Shown: positions 9,701 through 17,988, numbered from the stretch's first letter. The stretch is DNA of 64,000 nt from JBGAKG01 sp044224495 (GCA_044224495.1 JBGAKG010000010.1:186001-250000); one strand, 5' to 3'. The notes: generated by a model from the letters alone, not told the origin. A program made the numbers and translations.

Positions 9701-9877
9701 GACCTCGCTCGGCGACGCGCCCGGGTAGACCACGTTCACGGCGACGACCGGGAACGAGACGTCGGGGAAGAGGTCGGTGCCGAGGCGCGAGAGCCCGACG
9801 AGGCCGAAGACCATGAGCGCGAACGTCACCATGACGGTGAAGACCGGACGCTTGATGGCGATGGCGGAGAGGTTCAA
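6746..9877 (-). CDS. RND multidrug efflux permease, HAE1 family
   Basis: A 1043-aa proton/drug antiporter of the inner membrane, full length for AcrB/MexB-type pumps. The N-terminus (MNLSAIAIKRPVFTVMVTFA) is the characteristic cytoplasmic helix plus TM1. TM4 carries the proton-relay pair Asp401-Asp402 in GLLIDDAVVV, and Lys925 in GLVTKNAILL matches the essential TM10 lysine. Two large periplasmic loops follow TM1 and TM7, as in the family. Translation most likely begins at TTG 9877, preceded by GGAGG at good spacing, 16 bases after the adaptor stop. It works with the adaptor encoded upstream; no TolC-like outer-membrane factor is encoded here, so one must be supplied from elsewhere. Substrates cannot be inferred. 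Confidence 0.95.
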   Translation of the reverse strand: MNLSAIAIKRPVFTVMVTFALMVFGLVGLSRLGTDLFPDVSFPVVAVNVVYPGASPSEVETLVTKPIEDSVVSLNGIDRMKTYSREGLSTTIILFKLGVNIEDAATQVRERVSQTRYKLPQEVKEPAINRFDVGAAPILTYTLSGSGRTLAETQKFAKDVIKPALEQVDGVASVDIKGGAEREVHVELDLAKIDALKLSAPAIMNAIKAENLTVPAGHFAEGTKDINVRTVGEFKTVDEIRDLIVATAADGSSVRLGDIAAVEDDYEELKTRIRANGEAAVSFDVVKQSGKNTVQVADAVQEKLGQIEPTFPTGMKPALIIDQSKFIRENAHEVEVAIFFGGAMAILVILVFMLDLRSTLISSVALPTSVVSTFFVMYLMHFTLNMMTLLGLSLAIGLLIDDAVVVRENITKHLERGEDPKTAALEGTKEISLSVLATTLTIVAVFVPVAFMDGMVGQFFRQFGLTIVGATLMSLFVAFTLDPMLSSRFSKAHVPGAKDPFLPLKRPFLWVFQAIEGIYRASLRWAVARKRNMAIVGALAIFSLWGMGRIAGLMGNEFVNAEDRGQFVVDIELPAGTSLDRTWEQTSPVEKKVLEDKNFITILSTVGPNGDSNKVKWRVVTTSKSERKQTLTQLQDQVRDALYASLGKDTKIAISPPPFVEGAATEAPIMVQVRASTYEELEPLARQFETALKQVPGVTDVQEQYSPGRPELRVSVDRDKAARAGVPVSVVAMTLRNGIEGDEAGKLRQGKDEIPIRVRLAKSDRSTVDDVLRMTIQTPRGPVMLGDLATVERGEGPNVIEREDRERQIVIWGFPKGRALGEIVPELQTTFGKIKMPPGSSYHLDGQIRQMNETNGNMGLAMGLAVIFIYIVLASQFESFIHPLTIMMTLPLAFVGAIVGLFLSGTTIAMGALIGIILLMGLVTKNAILLLDRALVRVREHGETPLQAVLEAGPERLRPILMTSMAMILGMLPTATSNGDGSEFRAPMAIAVIGGVVSSTLLSLIVVPVFYLTIEGGKSRLARLFGFGKSPSPAPEQASTPAE

Positions 9878-9893
9878 GGTGGCCTCCGTCCCG

Positions 9894-11066
9894 TCAGTTC
9901 TTGGCGGGGGTGGTGACGATGGCGTCGCCGTCGTGGATGTCGGAGCCGGGGTTCAGGACGATCTCGTCGGTCGGGCCGATGCCGTCGCGCACGATGAGCG
10001 AGCCGTCGGCGTCGGTCGACGCGGCGACGTGGATGACGGTGGCTTTGCCGTCCTTCACGACGATGATCTGGTTCTCGGCGCCCGGGCGGCGCGTGGTCGC
10101 CGGGATGCGCATCGCGGGGACTTCCTTGCCGCTGTCGATCGTGGCGTGCACGAAGCTCCAGGCGAGGAGCGGGTCCTTCGGATCGTTCTGGACCTCGATC
10201 TCGATCGGCGCGCGACGCGTGGCCTGATCGAGCGAGGGGATGACGGTCGCGACGCGACCGTTGACCTGTCGGTCACGGTACTTCACGACGACGTCGAGGT
10301 TCGGCTTCACGAGGTCGGCGAGCTCCTCGCCGATCGTCGCCGACAGGCGGAAGCGCGAGTGATCCTCGAGGTGGATGAGCGGTGCACCCACGCCGACGAC
10401 GCCGCCCGCCGCGGTGGGGGCCTTGGTGACGAGCCCGGCGAAAGGCGCGGAGATCGAGCGCTGACCCGCCCCGGTGCGCGCGAGCCGCTCGCTGGCGCGG
10501 GCGCCCTCGAGCTGCGCCTTCGCGAGCGCGACCTGCGAGCGCGCGGCGACGGCTTGCGCCTCGGTCACGGACTTCGAGGCGACGAGCGCCTCGGTGCGCT
10601 TCAGGTTGTCCTCGGCGAGGGCGAGGTTCGCCTCGGCGGCGGAGGTCTGCGCCTCGGCCTGGCCGATCTGGGCGCTCGCCATCGACGCGTCGAGGTAGGC
10701 CAGCTGCTGACCTTCCTTCACGTTGTCGCCCGTGGAGACGAGCACGCGCGTGAGCTTGCCGCCTTGCTCGAAGCCCACGTCGGCCGAGCGCCACGGCTGG
10801 AGCGTGCCCGTGATCTCGACGCGGGGCTTCCACGTCGTCGCGAGGGGGTGCACCACCGCGATCGGATCCTTCTTCAACGCGGCGGCGGCCGCCGTCTCGC
10901 GCTCGCTCGAGATCCCGGCCTGCTTCTCCTTCGCGGCCTTGACCTTCACGCCGATCATGACGGCGAGCCCGATCAGCGCGGCGACGCCCACGACCGCGGC
11001 GATCCGCAGTTGGCCCTTCGAAGCCGGCTTCTGATGTTCTTCTTGCTCGAGCCCCGTCATCGTCAT
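9894..11066 (-). CDS. RND efflux periplasmic adaptor (membrane fusion protein)
   Basis: A 390-aa HlyD/AcrA-type adaptor. An uncleaved N-terminal membrane anchor (IAAVVGVAALIGLAVMIGVK, about residues 20-40) is followed by a lipoyl/barrel-sandwich half (WRSADVGFEQGGKLTRVLV, with GDNVKEGQ), an alpha-helical hairpin rich in Ala/Glu (about residues 115-190), the second lipoyl half (ISAPFAGLVTKAPTAAGGVV), a beta-barrel and a membrane-proximal domain (IPATTRRPGAENQIIVV). It would link the HAE1 pump to an outer-membrane channel. The ATG at 11066 overlaps the stop of the TetR gene by ATGA; the open frame extends much further upstream but that part lies inside the regulator gene and is discarded. Confidence 0.92.
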   Translation of the reverse strand: MTMTGLEQEEHQKPASKGQLRIAAVVGVAALIGLAVMIGVKVKAAKEKQAGISSERETAAAAALKKDPIAVVHPLATTWKPRVEITGTLQPWRSADVGFEQGGKLTRVLVSTGDNVKEGQQLAYLDASMASAQIGQAEAQTSAAEANLALAEDNLKRTEALVASKSVTEAQAVAARSQVALAKAQLEGARASERLARTGAGQRSISAPFAGLVTKAPTAAGGVVGVGAPLIHLEDHSRFRLSATIGEELADLVKPNLDVVVKYRDRQVNGRVATVIPSLDQATRRAPIEIEVQNDPKDPLLAWSFVHATIDSGKEVPAMRIPATTRRPGAENQIIVVKDGKATVIHVAASTDADGSLIVRDGIGPTDEIVLNPGSDIHDGDAIVTTPAKN

Positions 11067-11758
11067 GGTGTCCTCGCGGTGTCCCCGGTGCTGCGGTGCT
11101 TCGCGTCGCTCGTGGACGAGCGCGCTTCTTCTTCGTCCCGCCGCTCTTGCGCGCGGCGGAGAGTCTCGTTGCCCAGCCCGTAGACGAGCAGGCGTTGTGC
11201 GTCGCGGACCCACGCCGCGAGCGGTGGCTTCTTCGGCGACGTGATCATCCGGCGCACGAGCTCGCGGTAGCCGCCGCAGATCATCGTCGCGGCGATCCGC
11301 GCGTCGACGTTGGTGCGGAAGAGCCCCGCGTCCTTCCACGTGCGGATCCAGTGCTCCGAGTTGCGCTGCGTGTGCTCGAGGAAGCTGTCGAGCAGGTACT
11401 TGTGGTCGCCGTTGCAGCTCTCCACGATCTGGATGAACGCGCGGCTCTGCCAGAGGTACTCGAACGTCGCGAGATCGTGCTCGAAGATGAAGTCGAGCAT
11501 CTCCTCGGCTTCGGTCGGGAGGGTCTTGAAGCTCTCCGGCTCCTTCACGAGCGCGCTGCAGCGAGCCAGGAACGACTCGACCACCTGGCGGAACGCCTCT
11601 TCCTTGCTCTCGAAGTGCAGGTAGAACGCGCCTTTGGAGACACCGGCGCGCTTCGCGATCTCCTCGACGCGGGCGCCCTCGAGCCCCTTCTCGGCAAACA
11701 CCTCCTCCGCCGTGCGGAGAAGCGCTACCTTGGCCATCAGATCGGGCGTTCGCGACAT
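11063..11758 (-). CDS. TetR/AcrR-family repressor of the efflux operon
   Basis: A 231-aa TetR-type regulator. The N-terminal DNA-binding domain is canonical: helix 1 (LLRTAEEVFAEKGLEGARV), then IAKRAGVSKGAFYLHFESKEE with the conserved Gly-Val-Ser and Phe-Tyr-x-His-Phe. The C-terminal 170 residues form the variable ligand-binding/dimerisation domain. The start ATG 11758 was chosen because upstream in-frame sequence is not protein-like and the SRTPDLMAKV start matches TetR architecture. It is first gene of the regulator-adaptor-pump-small-protein operon, and a perfect 14-bp palindrome lies directly over its promoter, so autorepression relieved by a pump substrate is the natural reading. Confidence 0.92.
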   Translation of the reverse strand: MSRTPDLMAKVALLRTAEEVFAEKGLEGARVEEIAKRAGVSKGAFYLHFESKEEAFRQVVESFLARCSALVKEPESFKTLPTEAEEMLDFIFEHDLATFEYLWQSRAFIQIVESCNGDHKYLLDSFLEHTQRNSEHWIRTWKDAGLFRTNVDARIAATMICGGYRELVRRMITSPKKPPLAAWVRDAQRLLVYGLGNETLRRAQERRDEEEARSSTSDAKHRSTGDTARTP

Positions 11759-11801
11759 GAAAGAGGGCCCCCGGCTCGTAAGGGTGGCGGGCAGAATTTC
11801 T

Positions 11802-11841
11802 GACCCGCGGGTCACTATAAGGTTGGATGCCGGCGGGGCAA
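11802..11841 (-). promoter_or_regulatory. TetR operator palindrome and promoter of the efflux operon
   Basis: A perfect 14-bp palindrome, TGACCCGCGGGTCA, occupies 11802-11815. On the minus strand a -10-like TATAGT lies at 11820-11815, directly abutting and sharing one base with the palindrome, and a weak -35 (TTGCCC at 11841-11836, spacer 15) precedes it. A repressor on the palindrome would cover the transcription start. The interval also separates the regulator from the divergent gene at 11852, so both could be controlled. Confidence 0.6.
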
Positions 11842-11851
11842 GAAGGAGCGC

Positions 11852-12283
11852 ATGAAGTTTCGCAAATCGGAGCTGTCGGAAAGCGGACACCCGGAACGCG
11901 CGCGTAGTGTCTCGGTGCTCCTCGCCGGCGTCGTGATCGGGGGAGCGCTCTTTCATGCGTCGTGTCGACGAACGAGCGACCCCGGATTCGACATCGTGCC
12001 CGTCAGTTCGGTCGCTTATTTGCCGGCGAGCGCCCGCGCGATGCTCGATGGTGGGCCCAGCCGAGAGGCCGGGACGCGCGATGGCGGTGGCGCGACGGTC
12101 GGCGTGAAATGCGATCCGCCGCCCGACGACGACTTCGAGCCGAGCGACGAGGTCGAAGAGTGTCCGGCCACGAACGACGTGGGCTGGGATCTCGAGCCCG
12201 ACATGACGAAGCGGCGCCGCGCGCGCGATCAGGACGTGTGCTGCTACAAGCGCGGTCCGGTTCGGGTGCCGGAAGAAGAATGA
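11852..12283 (+). CDS. Small exported or membrane-anchored acidic protein
   Basis: A 143-aa protein with one N-terminal hydrophobic segment (SVSVLLAGVVIGGALFHASC, about residues 20-39). The sequence before Cys39 is not a good lipobox, so it may be a plain membrane anchor. The mature part has an acidic patch (PPPDDDFEPSDEVEEC) and four or five cysteines, ending in CCYKRG. The start is supported by AAGGAG eight bases upstream. Its stop overlaps the ATG of the RCC1 lipoprotein gene by four bases (ATGA), so the two are likely made together. It is divergent from the TetR gene. No family recognised. Confidence 0.75.
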   Translation: MKFRKSELSESGHPERARSVSVLLAGVVIGGALFHASCRRTSDPGFDIVPVSSVAYLPASARAMLDGGPSREAGTRDGGGATVGVKCDPPPDDDFEPSDEVEECPATNDVGWDLEPDMTKRRRARDQDVCCYKRGPVRVPEEE

Positions 12284-14319
12284 GGGGTCGTGCCACCACC
12301 CTCGCGGTGCTCGCGCTCGCCGTCGGCGTCGCGTGCGGGGGTGCGGGTCGCGTTCCACCGCCGACCGCTGCCGCGCCCGTTGCGTCGGACGGCGACGCGG
12401 GCGCGAGTGACGCCGGCGCGGATGCAGCGGTGGTGGCCGAGCCCGATCGAACGCCGCCGCGGGCGAAGGTGATCGACCTCGCGACCGCGTCGGGGATGGC
12501 TTGCGCGCTCCACGACGGTGGGCTGGTCTCGTGTTGGGGTGAAGGGTGGCGCTCGAAGCCCGAGCGCGTGCTCGGCCTCGAGCAAGTCGTGCAGATCGCG
12601 GGCGGCGCTCGCGGAGCCATCTACGCGCGCACGCGTACGGGAGACGTCTACGGCATCCACGGGCGGAGTGCGGTACCGCTGCGGCTCGCGCTCGCGCGAG
12701 CGGCGCTCGAGATCAGCGAGAGCTGCGCGGTGCTCGACGACGGCCAAGTGAGCTGCTGGAACTACGACCAGAAGATCGGGATCGTGCGGGGGCTCACGCA
12801 CGCGACGCACGTGGGCTCGTCGATGGAAGCCGGGTGCGCCTCGCACGACGGCATCGTCACGTGCTGGACCCCGCGGGTCGCTTTTCCCGACGTGAAGATC
12901 GCGGACGTCGAAGAGATTGCCGTCGCCAACGATCGGTTCCACTGCGCGCGCACCAAGTCCGGCGACGTGCAGTGTTGGGGGGAGCGCGTGCCGGCGGCGA
13001 CGGCGATGCCCGTGTCGACCGGCATCCCGATCGGTCCGCTCGCGCTCGGCCTGCGCGACGCGGTGGGTCTCTCGACCGACGGCGGCTCCGTCTGCGTCGT
13101 GCGCCGAGATCACTCCACGCTCTGCCTCGACGCGCGCTTCGCGAGGGGAACGTTCTCGTCGCACCCGGGCGGCGTGGATGCCGAGCTGCTCCGGCTCGGC
13201 CGGGGCTACCGTTGCGCGCTGCTCGCCGGCGCCGTCACGTGCTCGGGCTCGAACGAGCAAGGTCAGTTGGGGAACGGCGTCGACGCGTTCGACCCGCGGC
13301 CGAGCACGGTCAGCGGCATCGCCGATGCCGTCGCCGTCCACGCGGGGAGGGAATGGACGTGTGCGCTCCGCGCCAAAGGGAAGGTGAGCTGTTGGGGACG
13401 CGTCGACGGCGAGACGTCGACCGCGACGCCCTTCGACGTCACGGGCCTCGCGCCGGTCGTCGAGCTCGGCGGCAATCTGTTTCCGTGCTTTCGGACGGCC
13501 GATGGTCGCGTCGGGTGCACCTCGGCTTCCATCCGGGGGCCGATTGGGTGGGCGCCCGTGACGAAGAGCGAAGGCTTCTCCGTCGTCTTCGCGGGGTGCT
13601 CCGTCACGGCGGGCGCGCTGTCGTGCTGGGGAGGGAACCGCGCCGGTCAATATGGTGATGGGAGCAGCGGCGAGCCGCCGGCAAAGGGGCCCGGAGCCGC
13701 CGGCGTCACGGATGCGACCTCCGTCGCGATGGGCTCGTACCACGCATGTCTCGTTCGCCGCGGCGGCGAGGTGCTCGCGTTCGGGGACGATCTCGCCGAC
13801 GACACGCTCGGCGATGCGCACGCTGGGCTCGTGCTCACTCCGCGACCGGTGCCAGGGACGCACCCGAGCGTCGCGGTCGCGGCCGGCATGAGTCATTGCT
13901 GCGCGCTTCGCACCGACGGGCTCGTGGATTGCTTCGGCCGCGCCGTCGAGGGCGAGCTCGGAGACGGTTCACGCACGACGCGCGGGACGGCTGCACCGGT
14001 GGTGGGCGTCGAGCACGCCACGCAGCTCGCGGCGGCTTCGATGTCGACGTGCGCCGTCGTCGCCGACGGCCGGGTCTTCTGCTGGGGAAAGGCTTCGCGC
14101 GGTCAGCTCGGACCCGCGTTCACGGGCGACTCGTCCGCGCGCCCCGTGGAGATCGCGGGGCTCCGCGATCGGACGAGCGTGTCGCCCGCGGAGTCGCACG
14201 CGTGCGCAGTCGGAAAAGACGGAACCGTCGCGTGTTGGGGAGGAACGCTGGAGGGACAGACGGGGACCGTCGTCAGCGGTCGCTTCGCCACCCCTCAGCG
14301 GGTCGCGTTCCCGCCGTGA
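12280..14319 (+). CDS. RCC1-repeat lipoprotein
   Basis: A 679-aa surface or periplasmic lipoprotein with lipobox VGVAC (Cys19) and an Ala/Asp/Gly linker (GDAGASDAGADA). The rest is a chain of RCC1-type propeller blades of roughly 50 residues, each with a Cys-Ala-x-x-x-x-G-x-V-x-C-W-G core; examples are DGGLVSCWGEG, GNGVDAFDPRP, WGGNRAGQYGDGSS and WGKASRGQLG. About a dozen blades suggests one or two seven-bladed propellers. Extracellular RCC1 proteins are abundant in myxobacteria; ligands are unknown. The start overlaps the upstream small protein gene (ATGA). It converges, one base apart, on the 148-aa gene; the two stop codons form an 8-bp palindrome (GTGATCAC). Confidence 0.88.
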   Translation: MRGRATTLAVLALAVGVACGGAGRVPPPTAAAPVASDGDAGASDAGADAAVVAEPDRTPPRAKVIDLATASGMACALHDGGLVSCWGEGWRSKPERVLGLEQVVQIAGGARGAIYARTRTGDVYGIHGRSAVPLRLALARAALEISESCAVLDDGQVSCWNYDQKIGIVRGLTHATHVGSSMEAGCASHDGIVTCWTPRVAFPDVKIADVEEIAVANDRFHCARTKSGDVQCWGERVPAATAMPVSTGIPIGPLALGLRDAVGLSTDGGSVCVVRRDHSTLCLDARFARGTFSSHPGGVDAELLRLGRGYRCALLAGAVTCSGSNEQGQLGNGVDAFDPRPSTVSGIADAVAVHAGREWTCALRAKGKVSCWGRVDGETSTATPFDVTGLAPVVELGGNLFPCFRTADGRVGCTSASIRGPIGWAPVTKSEGFSVVFAGCSVTAGALSCWGGNRAGQYGDGSSGEPPAKGPGAAGVTDATSVAMGSYHACLVRRGGEVLAFGDDLADDTLGDAHAGLVLTPRPVPGTHPSVAVAAGMSHCCALRTDGLVDCFGRAVEGELGDGSRTTRGTAAPVVGVEHATQLAAASMSTCAVVADGRVFCWGKASRGQLGPAFTGDSSARPVEIAGLRDRTSVSPAESHACAVGKDGTVACWGGTLEGQTGTVVSGRFATPQRVAFPP

Positions 14320-14766
14320 TCACCGACCCGCGTGCGCCACGGTTCGCGTCATCTCGGCGAGGTCGTGAGCTCCGGAGCGATTCACGCGCACGGCGGCGCT
14401 CGCGAGAGCGGCCCGCGTACCGTCGTGCAGCGTCCACGGGACGGGAGGCCGCGCGATCCAGAACACCGCGGTCAACGCTCCGCGCGAGAAGGTCGACTCG
14501 AGCGCGAAGTCGATTCCGAGGCACTTGGTCTCGAGCAGCCTGCGTCGCGCGCCGAACCAGTTCCCCGTGACGCTTCGGGCCGCTGCGTCGGGCATGCCGC
14601 CTGGAACGTTGCCGGCGTCGTAGACGAACGCGATCTTCTCGGCGCTCGCTTCGAGGTAGGTCTCGACGCGTTGGAGCATCTCGCTCACCGTCGCCGCGCT
14701 GGCGGGCGCGGTTCGACGGGTGACGAGGATCGGAAGGTACGTGTCGACGAAGACGTAGCCACTCAC
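14320..14766 (-). CDS. 148-aa protein of unknown function
   Basis: The open frame extends far upstream, but the part with normal composition begins at GTG 14766, which overlaps the stop of the upstream lipoprotein gene (GTGA). The 148-aa product (MSGYVFVDTYLPILVTRRTA...) has alternating strands and helices, a VYDAGNVPGG motif and a late FWIARPPVPWTLHD segment. It has no signal peptide, so it should be cytoplasmic even though the coupled gene encodes a lipoprotein. The size and strand-helix order recall STAS-like folds, but this is only an impression. No function can be assigned. Confidence 0.65.
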   Translation of the reverse strand: MSGYVFVDTYLPILVTRRTAPASAATVSEMLQRVETYLEASAEKIAFVYDAGNVPGGMPDAAARSVTGNWFGARRRLLETKCLGIDFALESTFSRGALTAVFWIARPPVPWTLHDGTRAALASAAVRVNRSGAHDLAEMTRTVAHAGR

Positions 14767-15770
14767 GGGCGGCAGCAGACCGTGGACTTCCCGGAGATGT
14801 CCACCGTCGGCGCCGAGGTACCCGCGACGCACTGGACGTTCTGGACCGGGTTCTCGTAGGTGATGTGGTTCGCGTGGACGTTGTTGGTCCCGTTGCACTG
14901 TCCGTCGGCGGTGATGGTGCCCCTCGCCACGGTGCAGTTGGCGTCGTCCCAGTACTTCACGGTGGCGTTGCCGCACGCGGACTGGGTGACGCTGCACGCG
15001 CTGCAAGCGCCGCACGCGAGCGTCGCGCTCGGTCCGGCGACGGCCACCTTCACGCTGAACGGACCGGCGGGGCAGGCGACGTCGCCAGGGCTGGTGATGC
15101 ACGAGCGGAAGCCCGCCGTCACCTGACCGTTGCACACGTCTTCGGCGCACGCCGTGCTCGGGACGCAGCCGCGCATCGGCGTCGACGTGAGCTTACTGTT
15201 GTCGGCGACGGCGCCGGTGGAGCACGCACCCGGCGTGAGCCCGAGCTTCGAGAAGTTGTTGTTGTTGGCGAGGTTCGTGTTGACGCCGAGGTCGACGCAC
15301 TGACCTTGCGTCGCGAAGGTCCACGGCCCCCAGCCGTTGCCGCAGGTGCCGTTGCCCCACGAGCCCGTCACCGTGCCGATCGCGCACGACGGCTGCGTCG
15401 TGACGTTGCACGAGCACTTGCACGCGCCGTTTCCGGCCGCGGGAGACGCGACGACGTCGGAGGTCGTCGAGTTCGAAGGGCAGGCCGTGTTGCGGTTGGT
15501 GCTGAACATCGTCAGCGTCCACCCGCCCGGGATCGCGCCGGTGCAGACCGAAGCGTCCGTCGAGCAGGGGAGCGGCGGGCCCGGCTCCTCGATCACGTCG
15601 ACGCCGGTGTCGATCACCGTCGCGTCGGGTGGTGTCGCGTCGACGCTCGCGTCGAACGCCGTCACATCGGGTGAGCCCCCGTCCCCCAGCGTGGGCGCCT
15701 GTCCACTCTGCTCGAGCGAGCATCCCGCCGTCGCGAGCAGGGGGAGCGCGAGCCAAGCAAGATTGCGCAT
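14763..15770 (-). CDS. Cysteine-rich lipoprotein
   Basis: A 335-aa lipoprotein with lipobox ATAGC (Cys17) and a long Asp/Ala/Thr/Val linker to about residue 65. The mature region holds more than twenty cysteines, with CKCSC, CGNGWG, CGACSAC and a terminal VCCRP, plus many Asn/Thr/Gly residues (NLANNNNFSK). This is a disulfide-rich extracellular protein of the type common in Polyangiales; no enzymatic motif is visible. It is second of four minus-strand genes (PIN, FG-GAP protein, this, 148-aa protein), 19 bases after the FG-GAP gene and overlapping the next gene by GTGA, so probable cotranscription. Confidence 0.8.
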   Translation of the reverse strand: MRNLAWLALPLLATAGCSLEQSGQAPTLGDGGSPDVTAFDASVDATPPDATVIDTGVDVIEEPGPPLPCSTDASVCTGAIPGGWTLTMFSTNRNTACPSNSTTSDVVASPAAGNGACKCSCNVTTQPSCAIGTVTGSWGNGTCGNGWGPWTFATQGQCVDLGVNTNLANNNNFSKLGLTPGACSTGAVADNSKLTSTPMRGCVPSTACAEDVCNGQVTAGFRSCITSPGDVACPAGPFSVKVAVAGPSATLACGACSACSVTQSACGNATVKYWDDANCTVARGTITADGQCNGTNNVHANHITYENPVQNVQCVAGTSAPTVDISGKSTVCCRP

Positions 15771-15789
15771 GGGTGCATCCTAGCGGGCA

Positions 15790-17535
15790 CTAGCGGCCGG
15801 TGCCACTCCGGAGGAGGCCTCCGCGCCCGGTGCTCCAGAGCATGCACGCCTTGCCCGAGCCGGGGACGGTGAAGACGTCGAGCCCGTGATCGAAGGTGGC
15901 CACGACGATGTCGAGCTGACCGTCGCCGTCGAGATCGCCGATCGCGGGCGCCGCCGGGACGCCGATGCCGTTGCCGTTCGTCCCCTGCTTCGGGAGCTCC
16001 ACGTCGAAGAGGAGCGCCCCCGTGTTGGCGAGCACGATCAGGTGACCGCCGTTCGTCGCGAGCGAGTACGTGCCGAACACGATCTCGGGGATGCCGTCCT
16101 TGTTGAGATCCGCGACCACCGGCTCGGAGGCGAAGACCTTGGGGGTGCCCTTCGCGTAGTCGTAGCGCCAGAGGCGCTGGCCGTCGGGCGAGATGGCGTA
16201 GAGGTACCCATCCGGGATCGACGCGAGGATCTCGGGCCGCGCATCCCCGAGCACGTTCACCGTCACCGGGGCCGGGATGCCGTCCGGTGGGTAGTAGTCG
16301 TTCGCACCGCGCACGGTGGGCTTGTCCGTGAACGGCAACGTCTCGAAGCCGGCGTGGCGCCGGCCGGAGCGCGCGCCTCCGCCTTGGGCGGAGTCGAGCA
16401 CCATGAACGCGTAGCCCTGCGTCTCGTAGGGCTCCTTCATCTCGGCGTTGGGGATGCCGACGACCTCGTTCTTCCCATCGCCGTCGAGGTCGACGACGTT
16501 GGGCGGCGACGCGGTCCACTGGAGCCACATCGTGGTCTTCACGTCGGGCCAGGCACCGGTGTGGAGGTGATAGTGGTCGTCCTCCACCTTGGGATCGAGC
16601 CAGCGAATGAACTGGCCCCACCCCATTCGCATCCCGTCGTACTTGGTCTGGCGGTTCGTGTACCAGTCGCTCGCCAGGATCGACGTGCCGTCGTGGTTGA
16701 AGAGGTTGATCTGGTGGTTGTCGTAGGTCGCGATGACCTCGAGCTCCGGGTCGTCGTCGACGTTGCCGATCGCGACGTTCTCGCCGAAGCAGCCGTAGCC
16801 GTCGTTGCCTTGGCCGTTGAAGTCGGCGTCGTTGCCGGTGCCGGTCGCGGTGTTGTAGCGGGGCCACGCCGTGAACGCGGTGCCCTTGGGTTGGTACGCC
16901 TTGCCGTCGGCGGAGAAGACGAAGACCTGCGCGCCCCCATTGGCGGTGTTGGTGGTGGTGACGGCGACCTCGATCTTGCCGTCGCCATCGAGATCGCCGG
17001 CGGCCATGCCGCGCGCCTCGGGGCACTGCCCGGCGCTGCACGTGGAGGCGGGCCAGCCGGCCTTCACCGCGAGCGTGCCGCCCTTCCACTCGTAGGCGGC
17101 GACGGTGCCTTCGTTGCCGCCGACGACGATCTCCATCGTCTTGTCCCCATCGAGATCGGCGATGACGGCGGGCGCGTAGACGCGTCCCTTGGTCGCGGTG
17201 CCCTTCGCGAGCTGCTTGCCGGTCGCGTCGAAGACGAACGTCGAGTAGAGCGGCGCGACGAGCTCGCTCTTTCCGTCACCGTCGAGGTCGACGATCGCCG
17301 GCGACGAGAACCACGCCGTCTCGCCCGCCTTCACGTTGCGGACGAAGGTGGGCGCTTGGACCGCGCCGCCCGACGTCTCCGCCTTGCAGCTCGCCGTCGG
17401 GGTGACGGAGCCGTCGGGGTAGACGCTCGCGTCGCGATCGGGCGGTGGCGTCGTCGGAGAGCCGTCGTCGCTGCACGCGGCGACCAAGATCCAGGCGAGG
17501 GCTGCACCAGGGACGAGGAGGAGCGATCGTCGCAT
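15790..17535 (-). CDS. FG-GAP/VCBS beta-propeller lipoprotein
   Basis: A 581-aa lipoprotein with lipobox ILVAAC (Cys21). The body consists of FG-GAP/VCBS repeats of 50-70 residues containing Ca-binding DxDGDGKxE loops: VDLDGDGKSE, ADLDGDKTME, GDLDGDGKIE, VDLDGDGKNE, ADLNKDGIPE and GDLDGDGQLD are all visible, spaced across the protein. Such integrin-alpha-like propellers bind calcium and usually mediate extracellular adhesion or substrate binding. The C-terminus ends with MLWSTGRGGL and no sorting signal. It lies between the PIN toxin gene (25 bases upstream) and the Cys-rich lipoprotein gene. Confidence 0.9.
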   Translation of the reverse strand: MRRSLLLVPGAALAWILVAACSDDGSPTTPPPDRDASVYPDGSVTPTASCKAETSGGAVQAPTFVRNVKAGETAWFSSPAIVDLDGDGKSELVAPLYSTFVFDATGKQLAKGTATKGRVYAPAVIADLDGDKTMEIVVGGNEGTVAAYEWKGGTLAVKAGWPASTCSAGQCPEARGMAAGDLDGDGKIEVAVTTTNTANGGAQVFVFSADGKAYQPKGTAFTAWPRYNTATGTGNDADFNGQGNDGYGCFGENVAIGNVDDDPELEVIATYDNHQINLFNHDGTSILASDWYTNRQTKYDGMRMGWGQFIRWLDPKVEDDHYHLHTGAWPDVKTTMWLQWTASPPNVVDLDGDGKNEVVGIPNAEMKEPYETQGYAFMVLDSAQGGGARSGRRHAGFETLPFTDKPTVRGANDYYPPDGIPAPVTVNVLGDARPEILASIPDGYLYAISPDGQRLWRYDYAKGTPKVFASEPVVADLNKDGIPEIVFGTYSLATNGGHLIVLANTGALLFDVELPKQGTNGNGIGVPAAPAIGDLDGDGQLDIVVATFDHGLDVFTVPGSGKACMLWSTGRGGLLRSGTGR

Positions 17536-17559
17536 GGCACCAGCGTAGCGCCGTTCGGG

Positions 17560-17988
17560 TCACGGCGACACGCATCGGAGACCCGCCGCCATCGCCATGC
17601 GCCTTTGGCGGGCGTCCGTCGTGACGAACGGGGTGGCACCGACGGACTTGGCGGCGGCGCAGTGGAGGATGTCGAGCGACCGACATCCGAGCCTCGACGA
17701 GTGAGCGAGTGCGAGCGCCGCAGCGTCGCGATGGACCACGCTCCAGTCGAGCTCCACCCGCTGGAGGACGCCCCCCCGCACGTCGGCGTCGACTAGGCTC
17801 AGCGTGGCCCGGACCTGTGCTGGACGGGCCTCCTTTCGAAACGCCTTCAACTGAAGCGCGTTCGTGAGCTCGAGCTCGTGAAGGGACGCGAAGGCGATGA
17901 CCTTCGCATGAACCAGCCGTGCGACCGCGGCGCTATCGGGCTCAGGGTAGTAGAGCTTGAGGAGGCATCCGGTATCGAGATAGATCAT
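17560..17988 (-). CDS. PIN-domain ribonuclease toxin (VapC-like)
   Basis: A 142-aa PIN-domain protein. It opens with MIYLDTGCLLKLYY, in which Asp5 is the first catalytic acid; further acids are in FASLHELELTNAL, SLDILHCAAA and FVTTDARQ, the usual four-acid metal site of VapC-type endoribonucleases. The ATG overlaps the stop of the antitoxin gene by ATGA. The family cleaves tRNA or rRNA when freed from its antitoxin. The open frame continues upstream of this ATG but that part lies in the antitoxin gene. Chromosomal type II module; nothing else here suggests a mobile element. Confidence 0.9.
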   Translation of the reverse strand: MIYLDTGCLLKLYYPEPDSAAVARLVHAKVIAFASLHELELTNALQLKAFRKEARPAQVRATLSLVDADVRGGVLQRVELDWSVVHRDAAALALAHSSRLGCRSLDILHCAAAKSVGATPFVTTDARQRRMAMAAGLRCVSP

